Shown here piece after piece: positions 35,384 to 43,482 of a DNA stretch of 64,000 bases. The notes below the pieces were generated by a model that was not told the origin of the DNA, did no database searches, and saw only the letters and a list, made by a program, of their open reading frames with translations. The stretch is from positions 4,898,001 to 4,962,000 of the forward strand of contig NZ_JACHNF010000001.1 in the NCBI RefSeq assembly GCF_014205295.1. Direction: 5' to 3'. Positions within the stretch are counted from its first letter, which is position 1; each line of letters begins with the position of its first letter. This DNA is from Kribbella solani. Its GTDB lineage: Bacteria; Actinomycetota; Actinomycetes; Propionibacteriales; Kribbellaceae. A program made the position numbers and the translations under genes.

Positions 35384-35939
35384 ACCAATCCCCTTTATTC
35401 CAAATGCCGAAGATAACTTCCCAATATCGTACTCTCACCTCCCTCCGCCGGTCGGACCGTCCCCAGTCACGTACCGGGCGAAGCCGACCAGCCGATCGAC
35501 GACGGGACTCGGCCGTGACGGTCACACCTGACGCGGTGAACTCGATCAAGAACGAGTAGGTGGTCAGCCTGAAAGTGTCCCAATTGTCGTACTCGAAGTC
35601 CGAAACCTGACCGTACGCCTCAGCAGGCGGCTCTTCACCACCCGGCCTTGTACCGTCGTATTCCCACCCGCGAATCATGACGTCCGCAAAACACATCGCC
35701 ACGACAGGCGTTCGAACGGCCGCCTCGGGCGTCCACCGCGCCTCGGTGTACTCGAACCGCAGAATCAGAGTTCGATCGACAGGTTGCAGCTCGATCCCGA
35801 CCAGCCCCATGTCGTGCAATCGCACGGGGACACCTTGATCGGTCCAGAACTCATACAGCCCGGTGCCACCACCAGCGAGGTCACGCCGAGGATCAATCGA
35901 CACACCACGAACCTCAGCTCGCCGCCGAGCATCAATCAC
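35301..35939 (-). CDS. Hypothetical protein, 3' end probably frameshifted
   Basis: The open frame is 212 residues; residues 1-140 have ordinary composition (ILRFEYTEARWTPEAAVRTP, WEYDGTRPGGEEPPAEAYG, YSFLIEFTASGVTVTAES). After that the frame turns Arg-rich and overlaps the Rid gene by 83 bases. In the next frame the DNA reads PVVDRLVGFARYVTGDGPTG and stops at 35435-35437, short of the Rid gene. A one-step frame change near 35500-35515 would give a natural protein of about 168 residues. Family not recognised; no signal peptide or membrane segment. Confidence 0.6.
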   Translation of the reverse strand: MIDARRRAEVRGVSIDPRRDLAGGGTGLYEFWTDQGVPVRLHDMGLVGIELQPVDRTLILRFEYTEARWTPEAAVRTPVVAMCFADVMIRGWEYDGTRPGGEEPPAEAYGQVSDFEYDNWDTFRLTTYSFLIEFTASGVTVTAESRRRSAGRLRPVRDWGRSDRRREVRVRYWEVIFGIWNKGDWCGRGVLAGDERGVSGEGRAAGGLAGDA

Positions 35940-36100
35940 AAGGCGCTCCGGCGCCCCTCGACCCCGCCATCACCTGCCCATACCCAGAGTGTCGCAGGAC
36001 GGGTGTCTACATCCACGCTCATTCACAGATCGTGTTCCTGGACGCCCCGTGCGGAATACTGCGACCGCATATCAAGGTCGCCCGTACGCGAAAGGCTGTC

Positions 36101-36442
36101 ATGAAACCAGTTCTGGTTGTGATCGCAAGTCAGCTTCTTTTCACGATTGGAGACCTGATCGCGCGGCTGAAGATGCGGCAGCACGGCTTCGCGGCCGACA
36201 CATTTCTGTCCTGGTGGTTCGTCAGCTACCTGACGCTGCGGACGGTCGCAACCTTCGGACAACTCTGGGTACTCGCGAAACTCGTACTCGGCCAGGCCCT
36301 GCCGTTGTTCGCAGCCTCATCGGTCATCCTCTCAATGGTCCTCAGCGCAACGGTCTTGAACGAAGGCCTCTCCCCAAAGACACTCATCGGCGGAGGCCTC
36401 GCCATCGCAGCACTCGTAGCCCTCGCATTACCGTGGGGCTAG
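36101..36442 (+). CDS. EamA/SMR-like small membrane protein
   Basis: A 113-residue protein from ATG 36101, preceded by AAAGG; an upstream in-frame ATG at 36032 has no good ribosome site. Four hydrophobic helices are evident (VLVVIASQLLFTIGDLIA, SWWFVSYLTLRTVATFGQLW in part, LPLFAASSVILSMVLSATVL, LIGGGLAIAALVALAL). This is the half-size EamA/SMR pattern, usually acting as a dimer. The substrate cannot be told. It has no obvious operon partner. Confidence 0.75.
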   Translation: MKPVLVVIASQLLFTIGDLIARLKMRQHGFAADTFLSWWFVSYLTLRTVATFGQLWVLAKLVLGQALPLFAASSVILSMVLSATVLNEGLSPKTLIGGGLAIAALVALALPWG

Positions 36443-36544
36443 ACAGACACCCTCAAGGCCGGCTCCGCTTGGCGCACAGCCCCTGCCCCACCGCCTTGAG
36501 AGCGTTCGACCTTCAAAGTAGGGGCAAAGGCTGGCTCCGGTGTC

Positions 36545-36838
36545 CTACTCGTCGGCCTTCTGCAGTGCGTCCAGACCGCCCTCGAACCACGCATGAGCAG
36601 CAAGCCAGGTGATCGCGACCCGCTGTCCATCTGTCGCCGCAATCTCTTCTGCGCGTGTCAGGAGATAGCCGAGCATGGTGTTGTTGTCCTCAGGCCACGG
36701 CGGATCAGGCATATGACGGTCGCGAAGGTGCTCGACGGATGCTTGCTTGTCGAGATAACCCTCCAGTTGTTCGGCCCATCGTGCAAGCGAATCGCCGCCG
36801 GAGTCACCGAACAACTTAATTACCCGTCCCACGATCAC
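36545..36838 (-). CDS. Small hypothetical protein
   Basis: A 97-residue acidic protein beginning MIVGRVIKLFGDSGGDSLARW, with helical segments and three Trp in the C-terminal half (PPWPEDNN, TWLAAHAWFEGG). Third-position GC is lower than in neighbouring genes but composition is protein-like. No family recognised and no operon partner; the surrounding 36-37 kb is the least GC-rich part of the window. Confidence 0.55.
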   Translation of the reverse strand: MIVGRVIKLFGDSGGDSLARWAEQLEGYLDKQASVEHLRDRHMPDPPWPEDNNTMLGYLLTRAEEIAATDGQRVAITWLAAHAWFEGGLDALQKADE

Positions 36839-36971
36839 TCCCGTTGTCCGGCGAGCAGCGCAGCGCTCGCGCTCGCTCGTATTGACGATTAGGCGTCCGG
36901 GTCACGCTAACCTCTTCTCACGCGAGCTGCTGGCTACGGGCCGAGTACGCGCCTCATCGAGAGGCACGGGC

Positions 36972-37133
36972 ATGTCATTGCAGTTTTCTATTCAGATAGC
37001 CCCCGAGTTGCTCTGGGCGATCCTCCCGACCGTTCTCGGGGCTGGTTTCGTTCACAAGATCCGCGGACGCAAAACGCAAGTGACACGGACCGCCGTCGAG
37101 ACTTCTGCGTCGCACCCCGAAGAGGTTGGATAA
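36972..37133 (+). CDS. Very small hypothetical protein with one hydrophobic helix
   Basis: A 53-residue reading frame from ATG 36972 with GAGAGG seven bases upstream. It has one hydrophobic stretch (LLWAILPTVLGAGFV) followed by basic KIRGRKTQ, suggesting a single-pass membrane peptide. The 3' end overlaps the transposase remnant on the other strand. It may not be a real gene. Confidence 0.35.
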   Translation: MSLQFSIQIAPELLWAILPTVLGAGFVHKIRGRKTQVTRTAVETSASHPEEVG

Positions 37134-37744
37134 TCGGCTGAGGTCGACGGCTGTCCGGCTGTCTGGTGGAATGCCCAAGCGACGGGTGCCGGATGTTGGC
37201 GGTGGGGGCGCATCGTCAACGGCTGAGATCTCGGCCGTTGTGCTTTTGCTGGGGTGTTGTCGTGGGTGGTCGCTGTGGTTTGGGCGCTGGTGCGTCTGGT
37301 GAGACCTTGCTGGTCACAAGGTCGCGCACCCAATCGAGTGCGAGTAACCCGTGGACTGAAATTGCGCGGCTGTTGACCGGCGCGGACCAGCGCCCGGTAG
37401 ATCCCCGACCGCGACGGCACCACCACACCGTCCAGCTCAGCCAGGCCCGGGTCGTGCTGCAAGTCGTACAGGATCCGGCGCGGACCCCAGCCCGGATGCA
37501 CCCGGCGCAGTTCCAAGATCCTGGCCTCGACCACCCCGCCGAGCTGATGCGGGCACGACCCCGGCCGGCGCGAACGCGGCGCCAAACCCGCGAGACCTTC
37601 GTCCTCGTAACGGCGCAGCCAGGCGTGCACCGACTGGCGTGACACTCCCCACTGCTCGGCGACCTCGGACACCGACCGTCCGTCAGCCAACACCGCGAGT
37701 ACCGCCTGGTACTTCTGCTCTTGCACGCTCAACTCCTGCAACAT
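37052..37744 (-). pseudogene. Truncated IS481-type transposase
   Basis: From ATG 37744 the first 115 residues match the N-terminal HTH region of IS481-like transposases: MLQELSVQEQKYQAVLAVLA, VSRQSVHAWLRRYEDEGLAGL, and HPGWGPRRILYDLQ, up to IYRALVRAG near 37400. Beyond that the frame becomes Arg/Thr/Gln-rich and the DDE integrase core is absent. A near-perfect 22-bp palindrome (37218-37239) lies in the decayed part. A remnant of a transposon close to tRNA-Lys; certainly not active. Confidence 0.85.
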
Positions 37745-37854
37745 GAGTCGAGTGTCAAGAAACAACCGAAACCACCGTCAAGCATCTACCGGAGCCACGT
37801 AAAGCAAGAGCCCAAGCCAACCTGTCAAGGATGACCCGGACTCATACACGGTTT

Positions 37855-37930
37855 TGGTAGGCCCCGTGGGACTCGAACCCACAACCCGCGGATTAAAAGT
37901 CCGCTGCTCTGCCAATTGAGCTAGAGGCCC
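37855..37930 (-). tRNA. tRNA-Lys (anticodon TTT)
   Basis: Read on the minus strand from 37930, the sequence folds as a cloverleaf. The anticodon arm is GCGGA-CTTTTAA-TCCGC, giving TTT (Lys). GTTCGAGTC is the T-loop. The acceptor stem pairs GGGCCTC with GGGGCCT (two G-U pairs). The discriminator is A and the CCA end is genome-encoded (37855-37857). Confidence 0.97.
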
Positions 37931-37997
37931 TCGTAGGGGTGTGGGGAACAGTGTGTCAGGTTTGGTGGGGGAATGCTCGGTGGGGTGGGGTGGTGGG

Positions 37998-38645
37998 TCA
38001 GGGGCGGGTTGCCAGGAGGTCGAGGGTGAGGGTGACGTGGGGGTGGACCAGGGCTGTGGTCAGGGGGTTCCAGTTGGCGTGCCAGGTATGGCGGTTGAGG
38101 GTGGTGGTTGCGTGGAAGTGGAGGTCTGGGCCGAGCTTGGTGACGGTTAGCGGGATGGTTATGGGGTGGGTGGTGCCGCGGATGGTCAGGTCTCCGCTTA
38201 CCACGAAGTGCTGGACGTCGGTCAGGTGAGTGGGGGTGGCGCTTGGTTGGCCGGCGGTGGGGTGGTGGGGAGCGGGTGCGGTGGTGAGGTGTGGGTTGGT
38301 TGGGGGCTGGGAGGCGGGTTGGTGGGTGGGGGTGATGGTGGTTGTGGTGAAGGTTATTTGGGGGTGGGTGGGGGTGTTGAGGAAGTCGCGGTGGAGTTGG
38401 GTGTCTCGGCGGGGGTTGTTGGTGGTGAGGCTGTTGGACTGGATGGTCAGGTGGGCGGTTGAGGTGGTGGGGGTGGTGGCGTTCAGGTGCAGGCTGGCCT
38501 TGAAGGTGGTGAAGTGGCCTTGGACTGTGGGGCCGAAGCGGTGGGCGGCGGTGAAGGCTATTCGGGTTCGGGTGGGGTCCAGTACGTAGTCGCCGGTCAG
38601 GTCGGTCGGGGTCCGGTCGGTTGGGGGCATGTCGGTTGGGGGCAT
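37998..38645 (-). CDS. YceI-family protein
   Basis: A 215-residue protein with the YceI lipocalin-like pattern: GDYVLDPTRTRIAFTAAHRF, VQGHFTTFKASLHL, FLNTPTHPQITFTTTTI, VVSGDLTIRGTTHPITIPLTV. There is a Pro/Thr/His-rich insertion in the middle and no signal peptide, so it is probably cytosolic. The N-terminus carries a duplicated MPPTD (15-bp repeat); the second ATG at 38630 is an alternative start. Members bind isoprenoid-like lipids; actual ligand unknown. Divergent from the ArsR-type gene. Confidence 0.9.
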   Translation of the reverse strand: MPPTDMPPTDRTPTDLTGDYVLDPTRTRIAFTAAHRFGPTVQGHFTTFKASLHLNATTPTTSTAHLTIQSNSLTTNNPRRDTQLHRDFLNTPTHPQITFTTTTITPTHQPASQPPTNPHLTTAPAPHHPTAGQPSATPTHLTDVQHFVVSGDLTIRGTTHPITIPLTVTKLGPDLHFHATTTLNRHTWHANWNPLTTALVHPHVTLTLDLLATRP

Positions 38646-38710
38646 GTTGGTTCGACGGGGTGGGGTGGTTGGGTGTCAGGTCATACTGCGGGGGTGGAAG
38701 GCTCGTTGCG

Positions 38711-39655
38711 GTGTTGACTTATGTGGTGGGGGCTCGGGATCTGGCGGAGGTTCGGTTTGCGGTTTCGCCGGTGGCTGAGGTGGTTTTGTCGTTGCGGGCC
38801 TTGCGGGAGCCGGGGCGGTTTCCGTTGCAGTTGGGGTGGGTGCGGGCGGTGCAGCCTCGGGTGCGGGAGTTGGAGTGGGATGTACTGCGGTGGCTGGTCA
38901 ACGACACGATGGGGAGTCCGGACTTTCTGACGCCGCGGCCCAGTTCGCCGTTGACGCAGTTCGCGGATGAGTTGCAGGTGATCGGTGCGGTCGATCAGGG
39001 GACGTTCGAGCGGCAGCTGGTCGCGGTGCATGGTGAGCTGCCCCAAGGCATCAGTGCCGGCAAGGTTGTGGAGGCGCTCGAGCAGTACTGGCAGGCGGTC
39101 ATCCAGCCGTACTGGGGTCGCATGCGGACGCTCTTGTCGGCTGACATCAGCTACCGCGGGCATGTGCTCACGCAGCACGGTACGGGTGCCATGCTCAACG
39201 GACTCGGCCCAGCTATCACGTACGCGGACGGGCTGCTCAAGGTGGATCGCGTCAGCGACCCCAGCCGTACTGAACGGATCGACGGCCGCGGACTGGTTCT
39301 CCAGCCGACGCTGTTCGGTCCGCACGCTGTTATTCCGTTCGACGTCGGCGCACCGCCCTTGCTGGGGTATCCGCCACGTGGTCAGGCGCACCTGTGGTCT
39401 GTTGTCGAGCCGCCGTCGCAGCAGGACCTGGCGCAGTTGATCGGTACGCCGCGGGCGCGCATCCTCCAGCTGCTCACCTACCCGCGGTCAACGACCGACC
39501 TGGCCGGCGAGCTGAAGGTGACGCCCTCTGCGGTCAGTCAGCACCTGCAGTTGCTCCGGCGTACTGGGCTGGTCGAGCCGCAGCGTACGGGCAAACAGGT
39601 GCTGTACCGCACGACCGAGCTGGCCGCGCTGCTGACCGGAACCCAAGTCGACTGA
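38711..39655 (+). CDS. ArsR-type regulator with DUF5937 domain
   Basis: About 314 residues from GTG 38711. Residues 1-235 are the DUF5937 domain (ARDLAEVRFAVSPVAEVVLS, then LREPGRFPLQLGW). The C-terminal 80 residues hold an ArsR winged helix: RILQLLTYPRSTTDLAGELK, VTPSAVSQHLQLLRRTGLVE, TGKQVLYRTTELA. No metal-binding Cys pair is seen. It is divergent from YceI, which is a plausible target. The start is not marked by a good ribosome site. Confidence 0.88.
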   Translation: MLTYVVGARDLAEVRFAVSPVAEVVLSLRALREPGRFPLQLGWVRAVQPRVRELEWDVLRWLVNDTMGSPDFLTPRPSSPLTQFADELQVIGAVDQGTFERQLVAVHGELPQGISAGKVVEALEQYWQAVIQPYWGRMRTLLSADISYRGHVLTQHGTGAMLNGLGPAITYADGLLKVDRVSDPSRTERIDGRGLVLQPTLFGPHAVIPFDVGAPPLLGYPPRGQAHLWSVVEPPSQQDLAQLIGTPRARILQLLTYPRSTTDLAGELKVTPSAVSQHLQLLRRTGLVEPQRTGKQVLYRTTELAALLTGTQVD

Positions 39656-39690
39656 GCCGTTGACACCTCCGGCACCACGCGGCAATAGTA

Positions 39691-39704
39691 CGAAAGCGCT
39701 TTCG
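39691..39704. promoter_or_regulatory. LacI-type operator upstream of the glycoside hydrolase gene
   Basis: CGAAAGCGCTTTCG, a perfect 14-bp palindrome with central CG, lies 58 bases upstream of the hydrolase start. This is the classical operator shape of LacI/GalR regulators in actinomycetes. A LacI-family gene lies 3.7 kb away at 43.5-45.3 kb but its own upstream palindrome has a different sequence. Confidence 0.75.
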
Positions 39705-39762
39705 CACACGTCGTGGCAGCCGACGTCCCATGACCCGCCCGCACCCTGAATCAGGAGTCGGC

Positions 39763-42309
39763 ATGCGACGTACTCTTGCGCTCGCCCTAGGAGTGCTCCT
39801 TCTAACCCTCGGCACCATCACCCCCGCCCACGCGGCGACTCTCGCCCTGACCCCGATCACCCTCGGCAACGTGTTCACCGACGGACAGGCGGTGAAGGTC
39901 GGTCTGAGTACCGACGCCGCGTCCGTGACCTGGTCGGCCGCCGATGTCAACGGCACTGTGGTCGCCACCGGTAGCCAGGCCGCCGCCAGTACGCTGCAGC
40001 TCTCGGTCACCAACCGCGGCTGGTACAAGCTGACTGTCCAGGCCGGCACGCTGACCGCCCAGACCACTTTTGCCATCCTCAGCCCGCTCAGTACCGCACC
40101 TGTCACCGGAGTCACCAGCACACGCATTGGTGACTTCGAGAACGCCGCTGAGGGCTGGACCTTCTACCCAGGCAGTGAGTTCCCCGGTGCGACCGGTGGC
40201 TTCGCGCTGGACACCACTGACAACCACTCGGGTACGCACGCCGGCAAGCTGTCCGGTGACTTCAGCGCTGGTGGGGCGTACGTGAGTGTGACCCGCCCTT
40301 TGCCAGCAGTGGCTGCGAACAGCGTCAGCCTCTGGGCCAGAACGCCCAACTTGTCGTTTCTGACGTTCCGGCTGACTGATGCGACCGGACAGGTCCACCA
40401 GCAGCGACTGACCTTGTCCGGCGGGACGGACTGGCAACCGCTGACTGTCACGCGCTTCGACGGCGGCAAGCAGTACGTGCACTTCGGTGGTGCGAACGAC
40501 GGTGTCTGGCACGGTCCGGCGAAGCAGATCGAGGTAGTACTCGACAAGGGCGCCATCAGTGGGGCAACGAGCAGCAGTGTGAGTCTCGATGACCTGACCC
40601 TCAGCTCTCCCGCCCCTGCACCTACTACTCCGCTGGGCGACTACGAGAGCACTGCTGAGGGCTGGTCGTTCTATCCGGGCAGTGAGTTCCCTGGTGCGAC
40701 TGGCAGCCTCTCGTACGACACAGCGTCGCCACAGAGCGGTGCGCAGTCGGCGAAGCTCACTGGTGACTTCACTGGTGACGGCAACTACGTGGCACTGCAG
40801 CGCACGTTCGTACCGGTCAACCTGAACGCACTGAGCCTGTGGGTCAAGAGCAGCCAGCTGTCAGCACTAGGACTTCGGCTGACTGACGCGACCGGTCAGG
40901 TCCACCAGCAACGTCTGCCACTGACTGGAACAGGTTGGCAGCAGCTGAATGTCACCAGGTTCGACGGTGGCACCGGATACTTGCACTTTGGTGGTGCCAA
41001 CGACGGCGTCTGGCACGGGCCAGCCACTGCGATGATGCTGACTCTCGACAAGAGCTCGATCAGCGGTACGACGGCGTCCGTCAATGTCGACGCAGTCGCC
41101 GCGACCACTCCGCGTTCGCTGGTCGGCGCTAGCACCCACTTCGGCGGTAGCTGGAGCCCGAACGCCATTCCGCTGCTCGCACAGACAGGTGCACGTGGCG
41201 CCCGCGACGAGGCGTACTGGTCCGCTGCCGAGACCACGGCCGGTACGTACAGCTTCCCCGCCAAGGTCGACACCTACTTGCAGTCCTGGCAGTCGAACAG
41301 CCTCGACCCACTACTGATCGCGGACTACGGCAACTGCCTGTACGACTGCCCGGACCAGCTGTTCAACGCGCCGTACACCGACGCCGGCCGCGCAGCGTTC
41401 GCCAACTACGCCGATGCACTCGCAACCCAGTACCCACAGGTGCACAACCTGGCGGTGTGGAACGAGTGGGACGTCAACGCGGCCGGTCCGGCGAACAAGA
41501 CGCCGGACAGCTACCTGGCACTGCTGAAGGCGACGTACACCAAGGTGAAGGCGAACCACCCGGACGTCACGATCGTCGGTGGTGGTGACACCGATGTGAC
41601 GCAGCAGGCGTGGTTCCAGGTGTTCTGCCAGCTGGGCGGGCTGAAGTACCTGGATGTGGTGTCGATCCACCCGTACAACTACCTGCATGCGCCGGAGGGC
41701 CTCGGCGCCGCGATCGACCAGGTACGGGCGACCATCCGCCAGTACAACGGCGGTGTGGACAAGCCGATCTGGATCACCGAAGCAGGCTGGTTCACCGGTA
41801 CGGCGCAGGCGTCGGTGGACGAGGCCACACAGGCGATGTACCTGGCGCGCGCGCAACTGAACGTACCGGGCCATGACGTCGACCGGTTCTACATGTACGA
41901 CTTCAAGAACGACGGTGTCGATCCGGCTGCACAGGAGGACAACTTCGGTTTGGTACACCATGAAGCGGATGCACTGGGTGCGTACACCCCGAAGCCGGCG
42001 TACGTCGCGTACGCAACCGCGGCCCGGCAACTGCGTGGCGCGACCTTCCTCGGCAAGGAATACCCGGGGAACGGACTGATCGACCAGGTGTACGCAGCCA
42101 ACGACGGCACCCCGTTCCGAGCCATCTGGGCCGCCAGTGGCGCCAACTCGACCGTAACGGTCAAGGCGACCGGTCCGGTCCAGGTGACCAGTCTGTACGG
42201 ACTGTCGTACACCATGTCACCAGATGCGAACGGTCAGGTCAGTGTCACGGTCGGCGTCTGGCCGACGTACATCTCCGGCACCAACGTGACCTCGGTGACC
42301 GCGCCATAA
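39763..42309 (+). CDS. Secreted multidomain glycoside hydrolase (clan GH-A, GH39-like)
   Basis: An 848-residue exported enzyme from ATG 39763, preceded by AGGAG. Signal peptide MRRTLALALGVLLLTLG...AHA is cut near residue 24. A beta domain follows, then two homologous carbohydrate-binding-like modules (about residues 122-282 and 291-445) sharing EGWxFYPGSEFPGATG and HFGGANDGVWHGPA. Then a (beta/alpha)8 catalytic domain with acid/base Glu in WNEWDVN (about 568) and nucleophile Glu in WITEAGW (about 672). A small beta domain ends the protein. Polysaccharide degradation outside the cell; exact substrate unknown. A LacI-type palindrome lies upstream. Confidence 0.88.
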   Translation: MRRTLALALGVLLLTLGTITPAHAATLALTPITLGNVFTDGQAVKVGLSTDAASVTWSAADVNGTVVATGSQAAASTLQLSVTNRGWYKLTVQAGTLTAQTTFAILSPLSTAPVTGVTSTRIGDFENAAEGWTFYPGSEFPGATGGFALDTTDNHSGTHAGKLSGDFSAGGAYVSVTRPLPAVAANSVSLWARTPNLSFLTFRLTDATGQVHQQRLTLSGGTDWQPLTVTRFDGGKQYVHFGGANDGVWHGPAKQIEVVLDKGAISGATSSSVSLDDLTLSSPAPAPTTPLGDYESTAEGWSFYPGSEFPGATGSLSYDTASPQSGAQSAKLTGDFTGDGNYVALQRTFVPVNLNALSLWVKSSQLSALGLRLTDATGQVHQQRLPLTGTGWQQLNVTRFDGGTGYLHFGGANDGVWHGPATAMMLTLDKSSISGTTASVNVDAVAATTPRSLVGASTHFGGSWSPNAIPLLAQTGARGARDEAYWSAAETTAGTYSFPAKVDTYLQSWQSNSLDPLLIADYGNCLYDCPDQLFNAPYTDAGRAAFANYADALATQYPQVHNLAVWNEWDVNAAGPANKTPDSYLALLKATYTKVKANHPDVTIVGGGDTDVTQQAWFQVFCQLGGLKYLDVVSIHPYNYLHAPEGLGAAIDQVRATIRQYNGGVDKPIWITEAGWFTGTAQASVDEATQAMYLARAQLNVPGHDVDRFYMYDFKNDGVDPAAQEDNFGLVHHEADALGAYTPKPAYVAYATAARQLRGATFLGKEYPGNGLIDQVYAANDGTPFRAIWAASGANSTVTVKATGPVQVTSLYGLSYTMSPDANGQVSVTVGVWPTYISGTNVTSVTAP

Positions 42310-42379
42310 CCCAGCAGCTCCCGCGGCCGGTGAGACCACGCTCGCGCCCGATTGAAGGCGTGAGTTAGAGTCGAGTTGT

Positions 42380-42466
42380 CCGCGGGAGCTCGCAGGAAGT
42401 GGGCTGAGAGGGTGACTGCCGTCACCGACCGCTGAACCTGAATCGGGTAATTCCGGCGTAGGGAGG
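42380..42466 (+). ncRNA. TPP (thiamine pyrophosphate) riboswitch
   Basis: The conserved THI-box elements appear in order: GCGGGAGC, GGGCTGAGAGGG, GACCGCTGAACCTGA and GGGTAATTCCGGCGTAGGGA. The 3' end overlaps the Shine-Dalgarno sequence (GGGAGG) of thiS, 6 bases before its ATG, so ligand binding should hide the ribosome site. It controls the thiS-thiG operon. Confidence 0.95.
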
Positions 42467-42471
42467 AAGCG

Positions 42472-42675
42472 ATGGAGTCCGTCTGGGTCAACGGTGCGGC
42501 GGTCGACGTGCCGGCCGGACAGTCGGTGGCCGAGTTGATTGCCGAGTACTCGGACCGTAGTACCGGGATCGCGGTCGCGGTGAATCAGACCGTGCTGACC
42601 AAGGCCGAGTGGGCGGCGACCGCGGTGCGGGCCGGCGACCGGGTCGAGATCGTCAGCGCCACCCAGGGAGGCTGA
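42472..42675 (+). CDS. thiS: Sulfur carrier protein ThiS
   Basis: A 67-residue ubiquitin-like protein (MESVWVNGAAVDV...) ending in ATQGG; the C-terminal Gly-Gly is thiocarboxylated to deliver sulfur for thiazole synthesis. ALTERNATIVE starts are unlikely given the riboswitch-embedded ribosome site. thiG follows after one base. Confidence 0.96.
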   Translation: MESVWVNGAAVDVPAGQSVAELIAEYSDRSTGIAVAVNQTVLTKAEWAATAVRAGDRVEIVSATQGG

Positions 42676-42676
42676 G

Positions 42677-43450
42677 ATGGACGATCCACTGGAGCTGGGC
42701 GGGCGGACGTACACCTCGCGGCTGATCATGGGCACCGGCGGTTCCGCCAACCTGGAAGTGATGGAGGAGGCATTGATTGCCTCCGGCACCCAGTTGACCA
42801 CGGTCGCGATGCGCCGGCTCGGGACCGGGCACGAGGGTTCGGTGCTGGACGTGCTGAAGAAGCACGACATCGCGGTACTGCCGAACACGGCCGGCTGTCA
42901 CACCGCGGCCGAGGCGGTACTGACCGCGAAACTGGCCCGTGAGGCACTGGAAACCGACCTGATCAAGGTGGAAGTGGTCGCCGACGACCACCTGCTGCTG
43001 CCCGACCCGGTCGAGCTGCTGGACGCCGTGGACGCGCTGGTCGCCGACGGTTTCACCGTGCTCCCGTACACGAACGACGACCCGATCCTGGCCCGCCGGC
43101 TCGAGCAGGCGGGTTGTGCGGCGGTGATGCCGCTGGCCGCGCCGATCGGTTCGGCGCTGGGCATCCGCAACCCGCACAACATCGCGCTGATCGCCGAGGC
43201 GTCGAACGTGCCGGTGATCGTCGATGCGGGCATCGGTACGGCCAGCGACGCCGCACTGGCGATGGAGCTCGGCTGTTCGGCCGTCATGCTCGCGACCCCG
43301 GTCACCCGTGCGGAGAAGCCCGCACTGATGGCGGCCGCGATGCGTGACGCGGTGTCCGCGGGCCGGGCCGCACGGCTGGCCGGCCGCGTACCGCGCCGCT
43401 GGCAGTCCGCGCTGGCGTCGTCGCCTACAACCGGCCTGCCAGCCTTCTAG
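42677..43450 (+). CDS. thiG: Thiazole synthase ThiG
   Basis: A 257-residue TIM-barrel enzyme. It condenses DXP, dehydroglycine and ThiS-thiocarboxylate to the thiazole phosphate of thiamine. LIMGTGGSANLEVMEEALIA, the Lys in TDLIKVEVVAD (Schiff base with DXP), and IVDAGIGTASDAALAMELG (phosphate loop) are all typical. Co-transcribed with thiS under the TPP riboswitch. ThiO/ThiH is not adjacent. The 3' end lies in a 29-bp tandem duplication. Confidence 0.96.
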   Translation: MDDPLELGGRTYTSRLIMGTGGSANLEVMEEALIASGTQLTTVAMRRLGTGHEGSVLDVLKKHDIAVLPNTAGCHTAAEAVLTAKLAREALETDLIKVEVVADDHLLLPDPVELLDAVDALVADGFTVLPYTNDDPILARRLEQAGCAAVMPLAAPIGSALGIRNPHNIALIAEASNVPVIVDAGIGTASDAALAMELGCSAVMLATPVTRAEKPALMAAAMRDAVSAGRAARLAGRVPRRWQSALASSPTTGLPAF

Positions 43451-43482
43451 CCTCTACAAACGGCCAGCCAGCCTTCTAGCCT
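43425..43482. repeat. 29-bp tandem duplication at the thiG / LacI-fusion boundary
   Basis: The units 43425-43453 and 43454-43482 differ at two positions; GCCAGCCTTCTAGCCT is identical in both. The first unit carries the thiG stop; the second carries the end of the convergent gene. A recent local duplication. Confidence 0.85.

Noticed and set aside
37218..37239. 22-bp near-palindrome as a terminator
   Set aside because: It lies in decayed transposase DNA and is not behind any intact gene; kept only as a note in the pseudogene entry.
42217..42888. Minus-strand open frame over the riboswitch and thiS
   Set aside because: The TPP riboswitch, thiS and thiG on the plus strand explain this DNA fully.
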